From contig CP136062.1 of assembly GCA_032622095.1 (NCBI GenBank), positions 56,341,849 to 56,405,848 of the forward strand: a stretch of 64,000 bases of DNA, written 5' to 3'. The DNA comes from Siphonodentalium dalli. Lineage: Eukaryota > Mollusca > Scaphopoda > Gadilida > Siphonodentaliidae. Numbering within the stretch: the first letter of the stretch is position 1; every line of letters begins with the position of its first letter. Below, piece after piece: positions 12,007-24,800 of the stretch. A program made the position numbers and the translations under genes. The notes under the pieces are model-generated. The model did not search any database. It worked only from the letters and a program-made list of their open reading frames with translations, and was not told the origin of the DNA.

Positions 12007-12474
12007 TTAAAGGTACTCAATCCGATTCGATGGTCCCCATATCATCAGATTCCAACAATAACAACAACAGCATTTTTTTAAATGCCGCTTCATTTATCAG
12101 AATCGATTAATTACACAAAAATTATGCTAACCACAGTCAACTATAGTAAAAAAAATGCCCAAAAACCTGTTATTTATCAACATTTTATTTAACGAAATTT
12201 TGCCAGTTTGTCAAATATCTGACACAAAAACAAGCCACTTGATTTATAGAGTTATCCATCTTCATCCACAATTCGGTCCGAGACCATCTTCTCGTCGACT
12301 TTTACTGGGCCACTAAAAAATTATTGGTGGTGATTTCAAAAATCGATATCTGATCGATCTGAGCTTTGGTGGGTGGGTTCCTCGACTCGAATCAAATATT
12401 TTTGACCACCGATGACCAGCCGATGCCAAGTAAATAGTAATTCACGAGCGTTAATTCGGATTATGCATCTTCAA
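12007..12474 (-). mobile_element. TTAA-bounded 'GATTCGAGTCGAG' family, copy 2
   Basis: Reverse orientation of the 11.4 kb copy: starts TTAAAGGTACTCAATCCG and ends GGATTATGCATCTTCAA. The two opposed copies form an inverted repeat about 1.07 kb in total. Confidence 0.75.
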
Positions 12475-12659
12475 CGGATACAGAAATTATATCTACATAT
12501 ACAGCTAATTGCGAATGACGTTAGTTGTATCCAAATAAAACATAATTATATAAGCTTATATTAGATTATAGAATCAACCGAGATTCAATCGAGTCCCGGA
12601 GAAGACAAAAGTGACCATAGAGAACTCTTGGTTGATAGATATATACACACACACGCGAC

Positions 12660-13075
12660 TTAAAGACATATTTTGGAGTCTGGACTTGCTCGGGTGAGTT
12701 AAACCATAGACTAAAAATCCTTCCTTAATCTATGGTTAAACTGTTACGTTAGTATTCAGGCACTATACCAACAGGAGGAATGTAGCATTCTACTACATAG
12801 TTGAAAATCTCAAGCAAGTCGACCGCACCACTAGAAAACATCATCTGAACTACGCTCAATTGTAAATATTCACTTCTAGATTCGGGTCGCAACTATTGGC
12901 GATAAAGTAACAAAAACGATTTCGCCATCGAGAGTCACTGAATTTTTATAACTATATAAGAATGACGGTGTGTGTTGTCAGTTTGGGTTAATATTTGTAA
13001 AAAATAACTACGTTGAGCAAGATTATCCTCCATTTCTATTTGATCACCCTACTGGGGTGTTTCACATCACATTAA
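12660..13075 (+). mobile_element. TTAA-bounded 'GGAATGTAGCATTCTAC' family, copy 1
   Basis: Starts TTAAAGACATATTTTGG and ends at CATCACATTAA. Landmarks: GGAATGTAGCATTCTACT, CTCAATTGTAAATATT, GATAAAGTAAC, TATAAGAATGACG, CCATTTCTATTTGATCACCC. Other copies are at 27669-28029 and inverted at 42812-43188; all three end in TTAA. The conserved short reading frame around 12970 is shared with the 42.8 kb copy but is probably repeat DNA. Confidence 0.75.
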
Positions 13076-13115
13076 GGGTCAGACGCACGTTTTGCCTAAA
13101 TTTCCTGGTATTTCA

Positions 13116-14040
13116 AAATGAATTTTCTCAAAATTTGTCTGGAATTTCTTTGTGAAATTTGGTACAAGTGATTATTGTGACACAATATTAATCACCTCAT
13201 TTACTTTACTTTTATATGACATGAACAATATTTATAATTTCACTGTATTTTCCGGTACCAAGGACTTGAACTTCTGTAAAATAGAATTGTTTTCAAAAGT
13301 GCAGTTCATATATCATTGATATCATATATGAAGATCATTCATGCGAGGAGAATTAATTTTACTTGATTCGTGAAATTTAATGATTATTTTCAATTAGAAA
13401 TACAACTACCGATAAATAATTTTCTGTATTTGAGAAAGTTCATGGCATGCCTGTTGCATGATCAATGAAAATTGAGGTCAGATGAGTTCTGGGTCATGAG
13501 TTCATATGCATAACCAAGTTATAGCTGACCACCCATATCTCTTAACACTGTGGTCAAATTCCAGTTGATTGCGCTCCCTGCTTATAAGGGTGGACCACAC
13601 TGCATAACAACATTGTTATCAATAACTGGGGGACACACTATAAAGTGTAAGCCGAGGCCGAGGCATGGGGATATGATGATATATTATGCAATTAAAAATC
13701 TAACTCAACATTATTATACAAATGAAGCCTTCTCTCGCAGAGCCAAGACAATATAAAGCTATTTGGCGATTGGAGTGTTCAATCTTGGGACCGAAAGAAA
13801 AACAAATAATATTTTCAACCACTTACACTGGCACTCAAATTTATTAAAATTCAATGTTTTTTATCGTTTCTTAACAATTGCTCAGATTATATATACAATG
13901 AACATGATGATTTGTGAAATTTGTGGACTGTCGAGAGGGAAGAAGTGATAAACAAGAGATGGACTATCGTCCGGTGCATACCCCATTGTGGCATACCGCC
14001 TAGTGTGGGCATATCTATAACTTATTACTGCTATACTCAG
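13116..14040. other. No gene recognised
   Basis: AT-rich intergenic sequence without a supported feature. Confidence 0.45.
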
Positions 14041-14044
14041 ACAG

Positions 14045-14845
14045 ATGGACCCAAAAATCAACATTTTCATATAAACAAAGATGAATAACTAAATATATAT
14101 AGAACAAAAAACCAAAACAAAACAATTGAATGTGCCATTAAATGTCCTCATAGTGGTGAACATCCATACAATATTTCATTGAGATCCGAGCATTACTGTT
14201 CAAGTTACGACATGAACAGACACCAGACGGACCAGAAAGCCAACATTTCCAGATAAACAAAGATGAATAACTCTAGAATGGAAAAGCGGAACAGAACAAT
14301 GGAACCATCTATTGAATGTCCTAATAGTAGTGAACATCCATACCAAATTTCATTGAGATCCCAACACAAACGTTGAAGTTACGACATGAACAGACACCCG
14401 ACAGACCAAAAAGCCAACATTTCCAGATAAACAAAGATGAATAACTCTAGAATGGAAAATCTGAACAAAACGATGTAACCCTCTAGTGAATGCCCTCATA
14501 GTAGTGAACATCCATACAACATTTCATTAAGATCCGAGCACTGCTGTTCAAGTTATGACATGAACAGACACTAGACGGACCAAAAATCAAACATTTCCAG
14601 ATAAACAAAGATGAATAACTCTAGAATGGAATATCCGAACAAAACGATGGAACCCTCTATTTAATGTCCTCATAGTAGTGAACATCCATACCTAATTTCA
14701 TTGAGATCCGAGTACTACTGTTCAAGTTATGACATGGACAGACATCGGACGGACGTACGCACGGACACGCAGACGGACGCACGCAAGGACATGTGCAAAA
14801 CAGTATGCCCCCCTTTAAAAAAAAGGGGGTATAATATGAGATCGA
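14045..14845 (+). repeat. Tandem repeat, units of about 175-180 bp, with hairpin tail
   Basis: Four diverged units recur around AACATTTCCAGATAAACAAA (near 14052, 14233, 14408, 14581), each also carrying GTGAACATCCATAC, TTTCATTGAGATCCGAG and TTCAAGTTACGACATG. The array ends in a GACGGACG-rich tract, then CCCCCCTTTAAAAAAAAGGG and TATAATA. A GC hairpin followed by TATAATA also closes the repeat at 47.9 kb. Confidence 0.7.
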
Positions 14846-15340
14846 GATGCCAGGGTTCGTGGAGACAAGACAGAAGGGTATCTGGAGAAGTAAAGGTTAA
14901 TTCCGTTATGAAGTAGAGAGTATTAGTATTTGCAGTTACAGTACCTGAGGGATCAAAGCACGTGAGTCTTTATTCAACAGATAGTGAACAGTGGATTTCA
15001 ACAAGAACAACAACGACAAGAACAAGTACAAGAACAAATTATTCGAGCAAAATAAACAAAAAATATTTTTATTCGACAACAATCCGTTTCAGCAATCTTT
15101 AAGTTTTTTTTTATCTACCCGGACTTTATTTTCGAAACACCGCTCTATAAATATCCTTGACTCACGATGTATTATGGGATTGTTTATCAATTTTTTGTTT
15201 GTGAAGGGTAAAATTGTTAAGAAGTTTTCGACTCAAATATACATATTTACTCAGCATATAGAAATCAGACACCAATTATTCTGATAATAGTCTGGTCCAC
15301 TGCAAAGGATTACACAACAATACTCGAGATCAAGTACTTG
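14846..15340. other. No gene recognised
   Basis: Intergenic sequence upstream of MAF1, with CAAGAACAA-type simple repeats near 15000-15045. Confidence 0.4.
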
Positions 15341-15394
15341 GTTGAGCTACAATTTTGAAGCAAATATCTTGTTTGACATTTATCAGCTGTTTTC

Positions 15395-15560
15395 AATGGC
15401 GGTTGTTTACACTTCCGATTTCATGGATAAAAACGGAAAAGATTTCAACTCACGAGAGGTTAAAATGTCAAAAGTACTAAGACGTCACCCTAAAAGTATC
15501 CCGAAGAACTGTCCTTCGTCGTGTTTTATTCTTGTTTCACATTCTTTAAATTTATTTTAA
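15395..15560 (+). CDS. Small ORF upstream of MAF1, unknown
   Basis: An ATG in good context (TCAATGGCGG) opens a frame starting MAVVYTSDFMDKNGKDFNSR, with more CpG than the surroundings, ending at TAA 15558-15560. It may be the first exon of a small gene, a uORF in an extended MAF1 leader, or chance. A GT after CCTAAAA (about 15499) would leave phase 1, the phase the terminal exon at 16002 needs, but this link is speculative. Confidence 0.25.
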
Positions 15561-15767
15561 TTTTTTTTTATTTCTCTGGACGAAACAAGGAACTGAAAAT
15601 TTCACAAAAGAAAGTTTGAATATTTCTCACTTCCGTGTAAGTGTGACAAATATTGACAACGAGTGAATTCGGTTACAACTGTCGAGTGACACCAAAAGGA
15701 TTGCCAATTAAATAGTAAATATATCTGTGAGATTGTGAACAGATCAAATCCAAGAATTACAAGTAAA
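15470..15767 (+). promoter_or_regulatory. MAF1: Probable MAF1 promoter and 5' UTR
   Basis: The 300 bp before the MAF1 start contain a CRE-like GACGTCAC (near 15481) and an ETS-like CACTTCCG (near 15630), motifs common in housekeeping promoters. No TATA box is placed convincingly. The transcription start cannot be read from sequence. Confidence 0.35.
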
Positions 15768-15850
15768 ATGAAGCTCCTGGAAAACTCCACTTTTGAGGCA
15801 ATAAATGCTGCACTTGTGATGGACACACACAACTGCAGAATAGAGGGAAG
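15768..15850 (+). CDS. MAF1: MAF1 coding exon 1
   Basis: Starts at the ATG of [19 protein letters not shown], the conserved MAF1 N-terminus, and ends AG|GTATGT in phase 2. Encodes residues 1-27 and part of R28. The start is chosen because the MKLLE methionine is invariant in the family. Confidence 0.96.
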
Positions 15851-18800
15851 GTATGTAAACCTGTTTTAAGATTTATTGACCCAATGTCTGTTGGATTGCT
15901 CTCACCTAGCTCCAGGGAAGCTCTAAAAATTTACACTCTTTAGAGCTTCAGATTGGGTCAGTAGTGGCCGGATCTGATGCTCATACCTTTTCTAATTACA
16001 GGCGACAAAGGACTCCTGGTCGCAGATTCTGCTTGGTTCTCTTATTATGGTGACAATAAAGACAAGATTCCACCAAAAGTTCCGAAATCCGCGCCTTCAT
16101 GAGCTAAAATAAAGACTTTTGTCATTTGTGCAAAAGAAATTGTTGTCTGTCTGTTTACGGAAGCGATATTTCACCACATGTTAATGCTGTTTGTCATGCG
16201 CAGTTCAATGTTTCATGACGGTCAATAAAACGTGTACTCCACCCCAAAGACGACTGTTGGAAATGTGTACTTGGAAGATATTATGGAAAAACTAAATTCT
16301 TTTGCTAAATGTTATGCTACTATGCCAATTTATTACATATGTAATAAAAATATTACCGAAAAATTATCAACATATACTTTTTAATAGAATTGTTGCTTCG
16401 AAAATATACTATTTAAAACGTGTACTCCAAGCCAGAATGAGAAAAAGTGTAGCCGAGTTAGATCATGCTTTATTACCCACTTCTACAAAATGTTGTATTA
16501 TACTTTCAACAAGTTGTTGAAATATATTGGTGATATGAAGTAATTATTTTATTCAGTGAAACATAATCAGTTCTCACATTTGTCATGCATGGTGTCAAAA
16601 ATGACATAATCACATCGTCGCGCATTGATAGCTGCGCGAACTGTGTTTGTATTCTAACACCCATAAGGTTTGCTTTCGTGTGCCTATTGCGTATATATAT
16701 ATACAATAACAACATTTGTTCAAAATAAGCTTTAGTTATCAGAATCGATTTACTGCAACAGACTAATGCTATAAACCAGTCTTGAAACTGTATGGTAAAA
16801 AAAAGTCTCAAAACTTGTTAGGCCTATTTATGAACAATAAAATGGCGATATATTATCACTAAAGTGTCACTAAATAGGTTATTATAATTAGCGTTTGTTT
16901 CGCTAATATGAAAACATGTTACACATAAAAATATTTGCTTTTGGAAAAGAGCATTCCGTGTGAGTCTATTCCTGATATGGTATAAATAAATAGCGTTTGT
17001 TTCACTACTGTGCGAACAACGGACGACCAGATGATGGTGCAAGTTTGTAGCTGTTAGTGCAGGGGGAAAACCAGGACAAAGAAAACTATAACAAAACGGC
17101 TACCATGAAGTCTGCTTATCCCAATCCCAGATACAGGACGAGAGTAGGTACCGTAATTAAACTGAACAAATAGACACTGAATGAAAAAAAAAACCCCGAT
17201 ATTGGCCAAATGTATGAGTCGGATCAGGAGTAGGGCAGTAGGCCTACACTTTTTAATGCTATTTCGATGTACACTTTATTATAATAGGAGAATGATTGTT
17301 TTGTTCAACTTTTAATGAAGTTAACAATGGTATAAGTATATATACCGTATAGTGATGCAATTATACCATATATCTTCCGAGTACCGGTACCGGTATACAC
17401 ACAATTTCCCCGAGTCGGCGTCAGGGCCGGAGTATGTCATTTTTTGACACCATGACAAATGTGAGAACTGATTATGTTTCACTGAATAAAATAATTACTT
17501 CATATCACCAATATATTTCTACAACTTGTTGAAAGTATAATACAACATTTTGTAGAAGTGGGTAATAAAGCATGATCTAACTCGGCTACACTTTTTCTCA
17601 TTCTGGCTTGGAGTACACTTTTTAAATAGTATATTTTCGATGCAACAATTCTATTAAAAAGTATATGTTGATAATTTTTCGGTAATATTTTTATTACATA
17701 TGTAATATATTGGCATAGTAGCATAACATTTAGCAAAAGAATTTAGTTTTTCCATAATATCTTCCAAGTACACATTTCCAACAGTCGTCTTCGGGGTGGA
17801 GTACACGTTTTATTGACCGTCATGAAACATTGAACTGCGCATGACAAACAGCATTAACATGTGGTGAAATATCGCTTCCGTAAACAGACAGACAACAATT
17901 TCTTTTGCACAAATGACAAAAGTCTTTATTTTAGCTCATGAAGGCGCGGATTTCGGAACTTTTGGTGGAATCTTGTCTTTATTGTCACCATAATAAGAGA
18001 ACCAAGCAGAATCTGCGACCAGGAGTCCTTTGTCGCCTGTAATTAGAAAAGGTATGAGCATCAGATCCGGCCACTACTGACCCAATCTGAGTCTCATACA
18101 TGTGTATATCATGTATGTGACTCAACTGGGTCTAGCTCTCACCCACTGATCAGCTCCAGTACACATGAAATTAGCAAAGTTACTGAATCAATTGAGTGTA
18201 TCAGTAGGGCTATAATTTATGAATTACACCACATTAGGAAAGGCAAAATTCAGATGCAACAATACACAATTGCCTTTGCCATCACAGTTTCAATCTGATC
18301 TAATCATTACCAAGACTTGATAAATTCTTATATAGTGTCTTCATACTAACTCTCCACTAACTCATCCGACTTGTGATTTATTGTGCATATATAATGTGAT
18401 TATTCAACGATACAATCAGAGGATAAACTCAACAACCATTTACAGAACATTACCTGGGTGCTCCGATATAACGGAGGAAAATTCAACAACAACAATAACG
18501 ATGATGGCAATGTCATTAGACTTCTCCGTTTTCGCCCAAACTTGAAAAATTTCAAAGAAATATACCGGTAGCTACATGTATGCCCATTATTTTGTTGAAA
18601 ATCACCTTTAGGCTTTACGGAATATTAAACCAGGTACCGGTACAATATACCAGGTATTATACTTACAAGTTAGTTAGTGTTGTTCCTGACAGCAGGCTAT
18701 TTTGTCAGCTCGTCTTCCATTATCTTAGTTATTAATGGTGCATTGTAATCATAATGTTTGTCACTTTTGTCAAGAAATTTGTCCAATGTATTTTTAAATT

Positions 18801-21800
18801 CAAACAGGCTTTCCCCAGTAACCACTGATGATGGTAATTTATTCCAGTTATTTGTCACTCTGACTGGAAAACTTTTATAATTTTATAATATATAATTTAT
18901 ATATCAAAAGATTCACACCACAACGAGACAAATTTCTGGAACTGTAATGGAAATAAACCTGACCCAGTACTAGTAAGGTTGGTGGTATGGGGATCGAAGG
19001 ATGGCGGCACATTCTCTTGCTTCTAAGAAACTTCAGCCCAAAATTCATTTGACACATCTTATATTAAACTGCAAAATATTCATAGAAATAAGTACGGTAT
19101 ACAAATTGTTTACTGGTATCAATTTCGTTCAAAGACAAAGGATTTAATGTTTAGGCAGTGCATATTGTGAACAAAAGTGCTGGAAACCCCCAAATACAAC
19201 CAAAAGTTTTCAAAACACTAACCCTCCCTCACACCCTTAAGTTCTTGCGAAGAATCTCTTCTCCAGGAGTCCAGATACTAGTATGCCCGTAGATATCATA
19301 CTGGTATTCCCCCAGTACAAAACCTGGGAACTTTTTGATGTTGTGACATGGAAGTTTATAATATTGATAAAATAGTGCAAGTACCGTACATGTATTATAT
19401 CGTATTTCTTAGTCAATACATTCCGGTACAGTTGTATATGTAGCTGTTCCTTAATAAAGTAGTTCATTGTAGGTGAAGGTCCTACAGGTAACTCAAAGTT
19501 GCACGATTTATATTTCTTAAATTGTGAGAGATTTTGCTTTACATGTACCTCACTTACTCCCGGGTAATTAATACAATGTTTATTGTGATATCGGCTTAAA
19601 AAGTCACCAAAATGCATGCAATCATGTTCAATGTTATAAAGTTCCCTGTTCATGTATTATTTGTGAAGGTACATTTTTTCATGCTACATGTACATATAAG
19701 TACATGAACTAGTACCAGTTTGGAGTAGTGGAGTAAACGTTTTAGGGTATTTTCGATTATATTTGAAACAATGTTAGTATCTTTTTTCTGAATATTTTTG
19801 GTATTAATAAAATGGCATTGTAGCATATCATTTAGCCAAATAATTATTTTTTGCCAAAAAGTGAAAATAATATACGAGAATATACATACTAGTACATGTA
19901 TATGTACATTACTAGTAGATTGCAGGTACACAATTTCCAGAATTGGTGTTGGAGCCGTAGTACACTTTTAATGACCATCTTCAAATTTTATGTACCGGTA
20001 ATTTATAAACATACATGTACCCTGCTGGACAAAATAAGTGTCCATTGCCACCACAGTGTGTTTGCCGTTCGGCAGCGGTGCCAGAGTTTGTAACTGCAGT
20101 TGAGCACCGCGGCCGAGTGGCATGTACACCGCGGCCGACCGTCAAGTACACATGTACATGTACACCATGGCTGAAAAGCAACTACAATGGGGCTGAATGG
20201 CATGTACACCGTGGTTAGATTTCTGGTTTATATTGTCTTTTTTCAGTTTAATGAATGTACACGGCGGCAACTACACCATGGTCTGAATATTTTTGGTATT
20301 AATAAAATGGCATTGTAGCATATCATTTTGCCAAAAAGTGAAAATAAATATACAAGAATATACATATATGTACATTACTTGTTGATTCCAGGTACTCAAT
20401 TTCCAGAATTGGTGTTGGAGCTGGAGTACACTTTTAATGACCATCTTCAAATTTTATGTACCGGTAATTTATAAACATACGTGTATGTTACCTACTAGTA
20501 CTAGTCTACTAGCCAACCAGTAACCATAAAATTGTGTCTCTATATTGCACATTTCTACCAACAGTTTCCTTATTGGCAATGCAATATACTGACAGTATGC
20601 AGGTAAATGTGAACCACATGTTAATTGATGATCACACATGTATGCAAGGAATTCCAATATGTTAAAATAAATGTATTAGTATTCATTTGTGATGCACATA
20701 CATGTGATGGGATAGGTTTTAGTTTACAATTATCAATAGTTGTTTGTACAGTGAAACATTACATTTGTAATTATTTGTAATCAGGATAGAGAGCTACTCT
20801 TGCAAGATGGCTGGAAATGACAAACGACTTTTCAAGCACCTGAGTTCTGAAGGGGGACTGCAGCCAACAGATCTACAAGCACTTTCTCCTCCCCAGAGCA
20901 CTTTGTCATTGAGCCCAAACAGGTAAGATTGCCAGTTACATTGCACTCATGAAAGTAATGTCTGATTAAATGGAAAAATCCTGTGTTTCGGACTCTCGTT
21001 CAAATCTTGGTTAAAGTGAATAGTGATGAAATGATAATTTTAAGTACCGGTACATGTACAGGTATATTTTTACATAACAATATTTTTTTTTGAAAATATT
21101 TACAAGGTGTAATCGTTTTCCTTAAAAAAGGTGAATTCAATATACCGGTATTATACATGTGGTCACGGTTCGCGATAAGCAGGCCTGGTGTTATTCATCG
21201 CTGCTCATACTAATTTTTCTGCATGCCCAAGACTAAGTCAAGCACTGTTGCATGTGTGAGGTATGTGTAAATAATACATCGGTTCATAGTATTCCAAGTA
21301 TTTGACATGAGAATGCTCGATAGAAATTTTTTATATAGGGGGGTTAAATGTAGCACGCCGTGAACTTTATGCAACTTTGAAGTTGCTGACATTGATTGTT
21401 TTGGCTGTCAATTTATAAACTACACCTATCACCTGGTGTCAGCTTTCCGATGAATGGCAAGAAGCCATATTTCCGACTATATCCTGAAAAGTTACCCATA
21501 ATTCTGCTGTGGTTAAGGAGTCGATTACTAGGGCATTACTGTACCTTGAGGATAGCGGTATATTAGACAGTATCAGATGACAAATTTAGAATATAGAGAA
21601 ACTGTAAATGTACCAGGATTACTGATATATTCTAGCTCTGATTCCAAAACAATTTATTTTATTAATTACTAATTTAGTCATTTGGATTGTAAATTATGAT
21701 TTTCTTTGAATTACCATACAGGTACATGTATAGCCTAGTTGCCTTACAAATCATGGAGGCTGGAGTTCTTTCAAAATATGCATAATTTTGTGGTTGACTG

Positions 21801-24800
21801 AGCTTATAAAATCTTCACAGATGGTGCACCATTGAGTTATAACATCCTGCCCTTAGGCATAACTCCACCAATGTCAATGATGTGAAAAGGTCATCTTCAT
21901 TAAACCGTTAAGTGTGGCAACTAAATCATCTCTTCATGCTTTGTACCCCCTGGCAGAGTTACTTTATATTGATGGTGGATTTAAGAAGATTAATTTTTAG
22001 CTCAACTTGATGAAGTCAAGTTTGAGCTATTGCCATGGGACATGGGTTGACAACCATCATTTGTCCGTCTCTACAAATGGTAAATGTATGTTCTGGGACT
22101 TTTTTCTGGCTCATGATACGTTTTGAAATTTATTATATTGTCTCATTATTAAGGGATACAAACATGTTAACCTTGGTTTCAGACAAAAGTCCCAATGCCC
22201 CATGGACATATTTTGACATGGACATTTTTTGACATTCCTGGACAGATACCTTATTGTTGAGTCCTCAAAAAGTCCCATAAACCGGAAAAAGTCCCAGCAC
22301 ATTCTTGGTAAATTTCAAATTTTTCCCTAAGTTGTCAGAGTTATGGCTTCTTTTTTTGCACCATTTTTCGGTTAGAATTTAAACTTAGTTAAAAACCACA
22401 AGACAACCAGAGGATTGCGTGGTTAGAACGCATGAAATTATCAACTGGTTTGAAATGGTAACTTCCAGTACAATTGCGGCTCCAAAAAATATATATATTT
22501 CAAACTACCTGTAGTACAATTAATCAGCAGTTACATGTAGCTATGTACATGTACAGTGTATCGGCAGTCAAGGAATATAACCAGGGTTTCTTTCCGCATT
22601 TAATCGCGGTGCCACAGCCATCACAAAACCATTCACTGCAGTTACATGTATGATTTTACCACAGTTATAAACACATAATAACCCCAGTTACTGCCTACTG
22701 GGTCAATTACTCAGTGCAGTACATAATAATGCCCAAAGTAATTGACCACTTAACCACAGCAGAATTATTGTTAATTTTTCAGGATTTAGTCGGAAATATG
22801 GCTTGTTGCCATTCATCGGAAAACTCTCGGCGAGAGCTTTCCGATGAATGGCAACAAGCCATATTTCCGACTAAATCCTGAAAAATTACCCATAATTCTG
22901 CTGTGGTTAAGTGGTCAATTACTTTGGGCATTACAGTATATTAGAACCAAATAGACCAACTGTGTGTCTTTACTTTAGGATTCGCTTACTGATATTCTAC
23001 TTCAACATACATGTACATGTACATGTAGCATTATAATCCACATCAACTTCTTTATGGTTTCTTATATCAAAATAAAAACAGAAACACAGACAAAAAGAAA
23101 ATACAAGTATTGTACATTGTACATGTACCTGATTAAAAATTATAGATGTATTTTTTATTACAATTATCTGTACCTGGTACTGTTATTTATCTGGCACATG
23201 TAATATCCTGAAAATAAATTGATTTACAATCAGTGTTACATGCACAATACCAAAGAAAACAAATATATAAAAAAATGGCTATTTAATTTGGCTTCTACAT
23301 GTACCGGTATAGTACATGTATGTTTATTAAATTTGGCAGCCGTCTTGAATAGATTCTTTTAATGCCAAAATATTCCAAGTAACGGTACTATACATACATG
23401 TACATGTATATGTTTTGATTGATTTTATTTTGTACAATAACATAATGATACTACAAAGCCAATGCGGTCGTTAAAGCGAGGTAGTCGCTCACGGTAGTGG
23501 TCGCTCAAAGCAGGATTCACTGTATAATGTTATTATAAAATGTTGTGTACAGTATGTGTTTTTCTTGTACTCGTCCAGGTTGACGCAGTGTCAAGTCCAA
23601 TATGACTTTTTCACCACAACCTGGACGAGTACAAGAAACACTGTACACAACATTGTATAATAACATTTTTATTATCCATCTGTATGTTTATCCAAATTTT
23701 GGGAATAAAACTTTTGTGGTTATTTTTGGTATTTGTCGGCACTTAATTCACTATAAAAGCCTGTATTTGATCATCAGAAAGCATGATTTGGAACAGTAAA
23801 CACGGAAGTGAAAAAATCAATGCAGAAGTGAAACGTCTGCTAAATCCACCAGTGTTGCGCACGCATCACAATTTCACCGATTCAGTTTGCAATAGAGTTA
23901 ATTCGTGACGTCACAGAGTCCCGATAAAAAAGTCATATTGCACACTTGGGAGTCCAATATGGCATTCGGGAGTCCGATATGTCTTTTTCCAGGATTATCA
24001 CATGGCAGCTTTTGCCCAATCAGAAATAGTGTTAGTTAAGGGGCGGATAATAATATTATATACATGTACAGTGTACAAAAATTATGGACAAGTTAATGAA
24101 GGTTATAGTACATGCCTGATCATGGTTGATCATCTTCTTGCTGTTCCTGGCAAGACGATATAGAAACGTAAACGTGTTACAGTTTACTAAAAAAAATTCA
24201 ACTGCATTAAAAATGTGACTTTGTCTAATCATTCATATTATGCATTTTATATACCCCTGCATGGCAATGCTACCTTATCCCATACAGCCCTGGGAATTAG
24301 CCTAGGCAATAGGCAATGCCTAGGTAAAAGCAGAGGCAAAATCAGTTTTCCTAGGCAATTATATTGCCTAGGTAAAATAAGTTCATTGGGTTACTAAAAT
24401 TGATTTTTGTCTATCAGAAATAGAACCTCTTTAGCCAAAATGACTTCCTTAAATCACTCTTTACATATATTGTCCTAAAAAATTTTCCACGGCACTGGGC
24501 CATTAACTAGCTGCCCATAAGGGCACTAGTTTTGGAGATGATTTGTGGAATGTATATATATGATGAGTAGTGGCCTGGAAATGTTCTCCAAAATAACTAA
24601 GAATTTCATGTTATAATTGAATCATATTGATTTGAGATGGCAATATTGTTGCAAAATTGCCTAGGTAAAATCTGTTTTTGCCTAGGCCTATTTCTTTCAC
24701 CTAGGCAAAAATATTGCCTAGGCAAATTTTCCTTAATTCCCAGGGCTGCCATATAACATATGATTGTAGTCAATATACCATACTATTACATGTACTGGTA

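Larger units (their letters stand above)
15948..18090. mobile_element. Large, nearly identical inverted repeat in MAF1 intron 1
   Basis: Left arm 15948-16608 and right arm about 17435-18090 are reverse complements of about 660 bp that differ at only a few positions by eye; the spacer is about 826 bp. The outer ends carry a splice acceptor and a 101-nt terminal-type exon in both arms. The arms also share the GGAGTACACTTTT / AATTTCC words of the direct repeats at 19.8-20.5 kb. Near identity implies a recent origin or ongoing arm conversion. It could be a fold-back element or an inverted duplication of a gene fragment. Confidence 0.85.

Noticed and set aside
12970-13155. Conserved short ORF shared with 42735-42926
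   Set aside because: Both lie in copies of a TTAA-bounded repeat; the shared peptide reflects recent common repeat ancestry. The third copy does not keep the frame.
16302-17736. 72- and 78-codon ORFs on opposite strands
   Set aside because: They are the same sequence in the two arms of the inverted repeat, downstream of the terminal exon and its poly(A) signal.
19237-19653. 138-codon minus-strand ORF in MAF1 intron 1
   Set aside because: AT-driven composition, no recognisable motif and no splice or promoter context. Consistent with chance.
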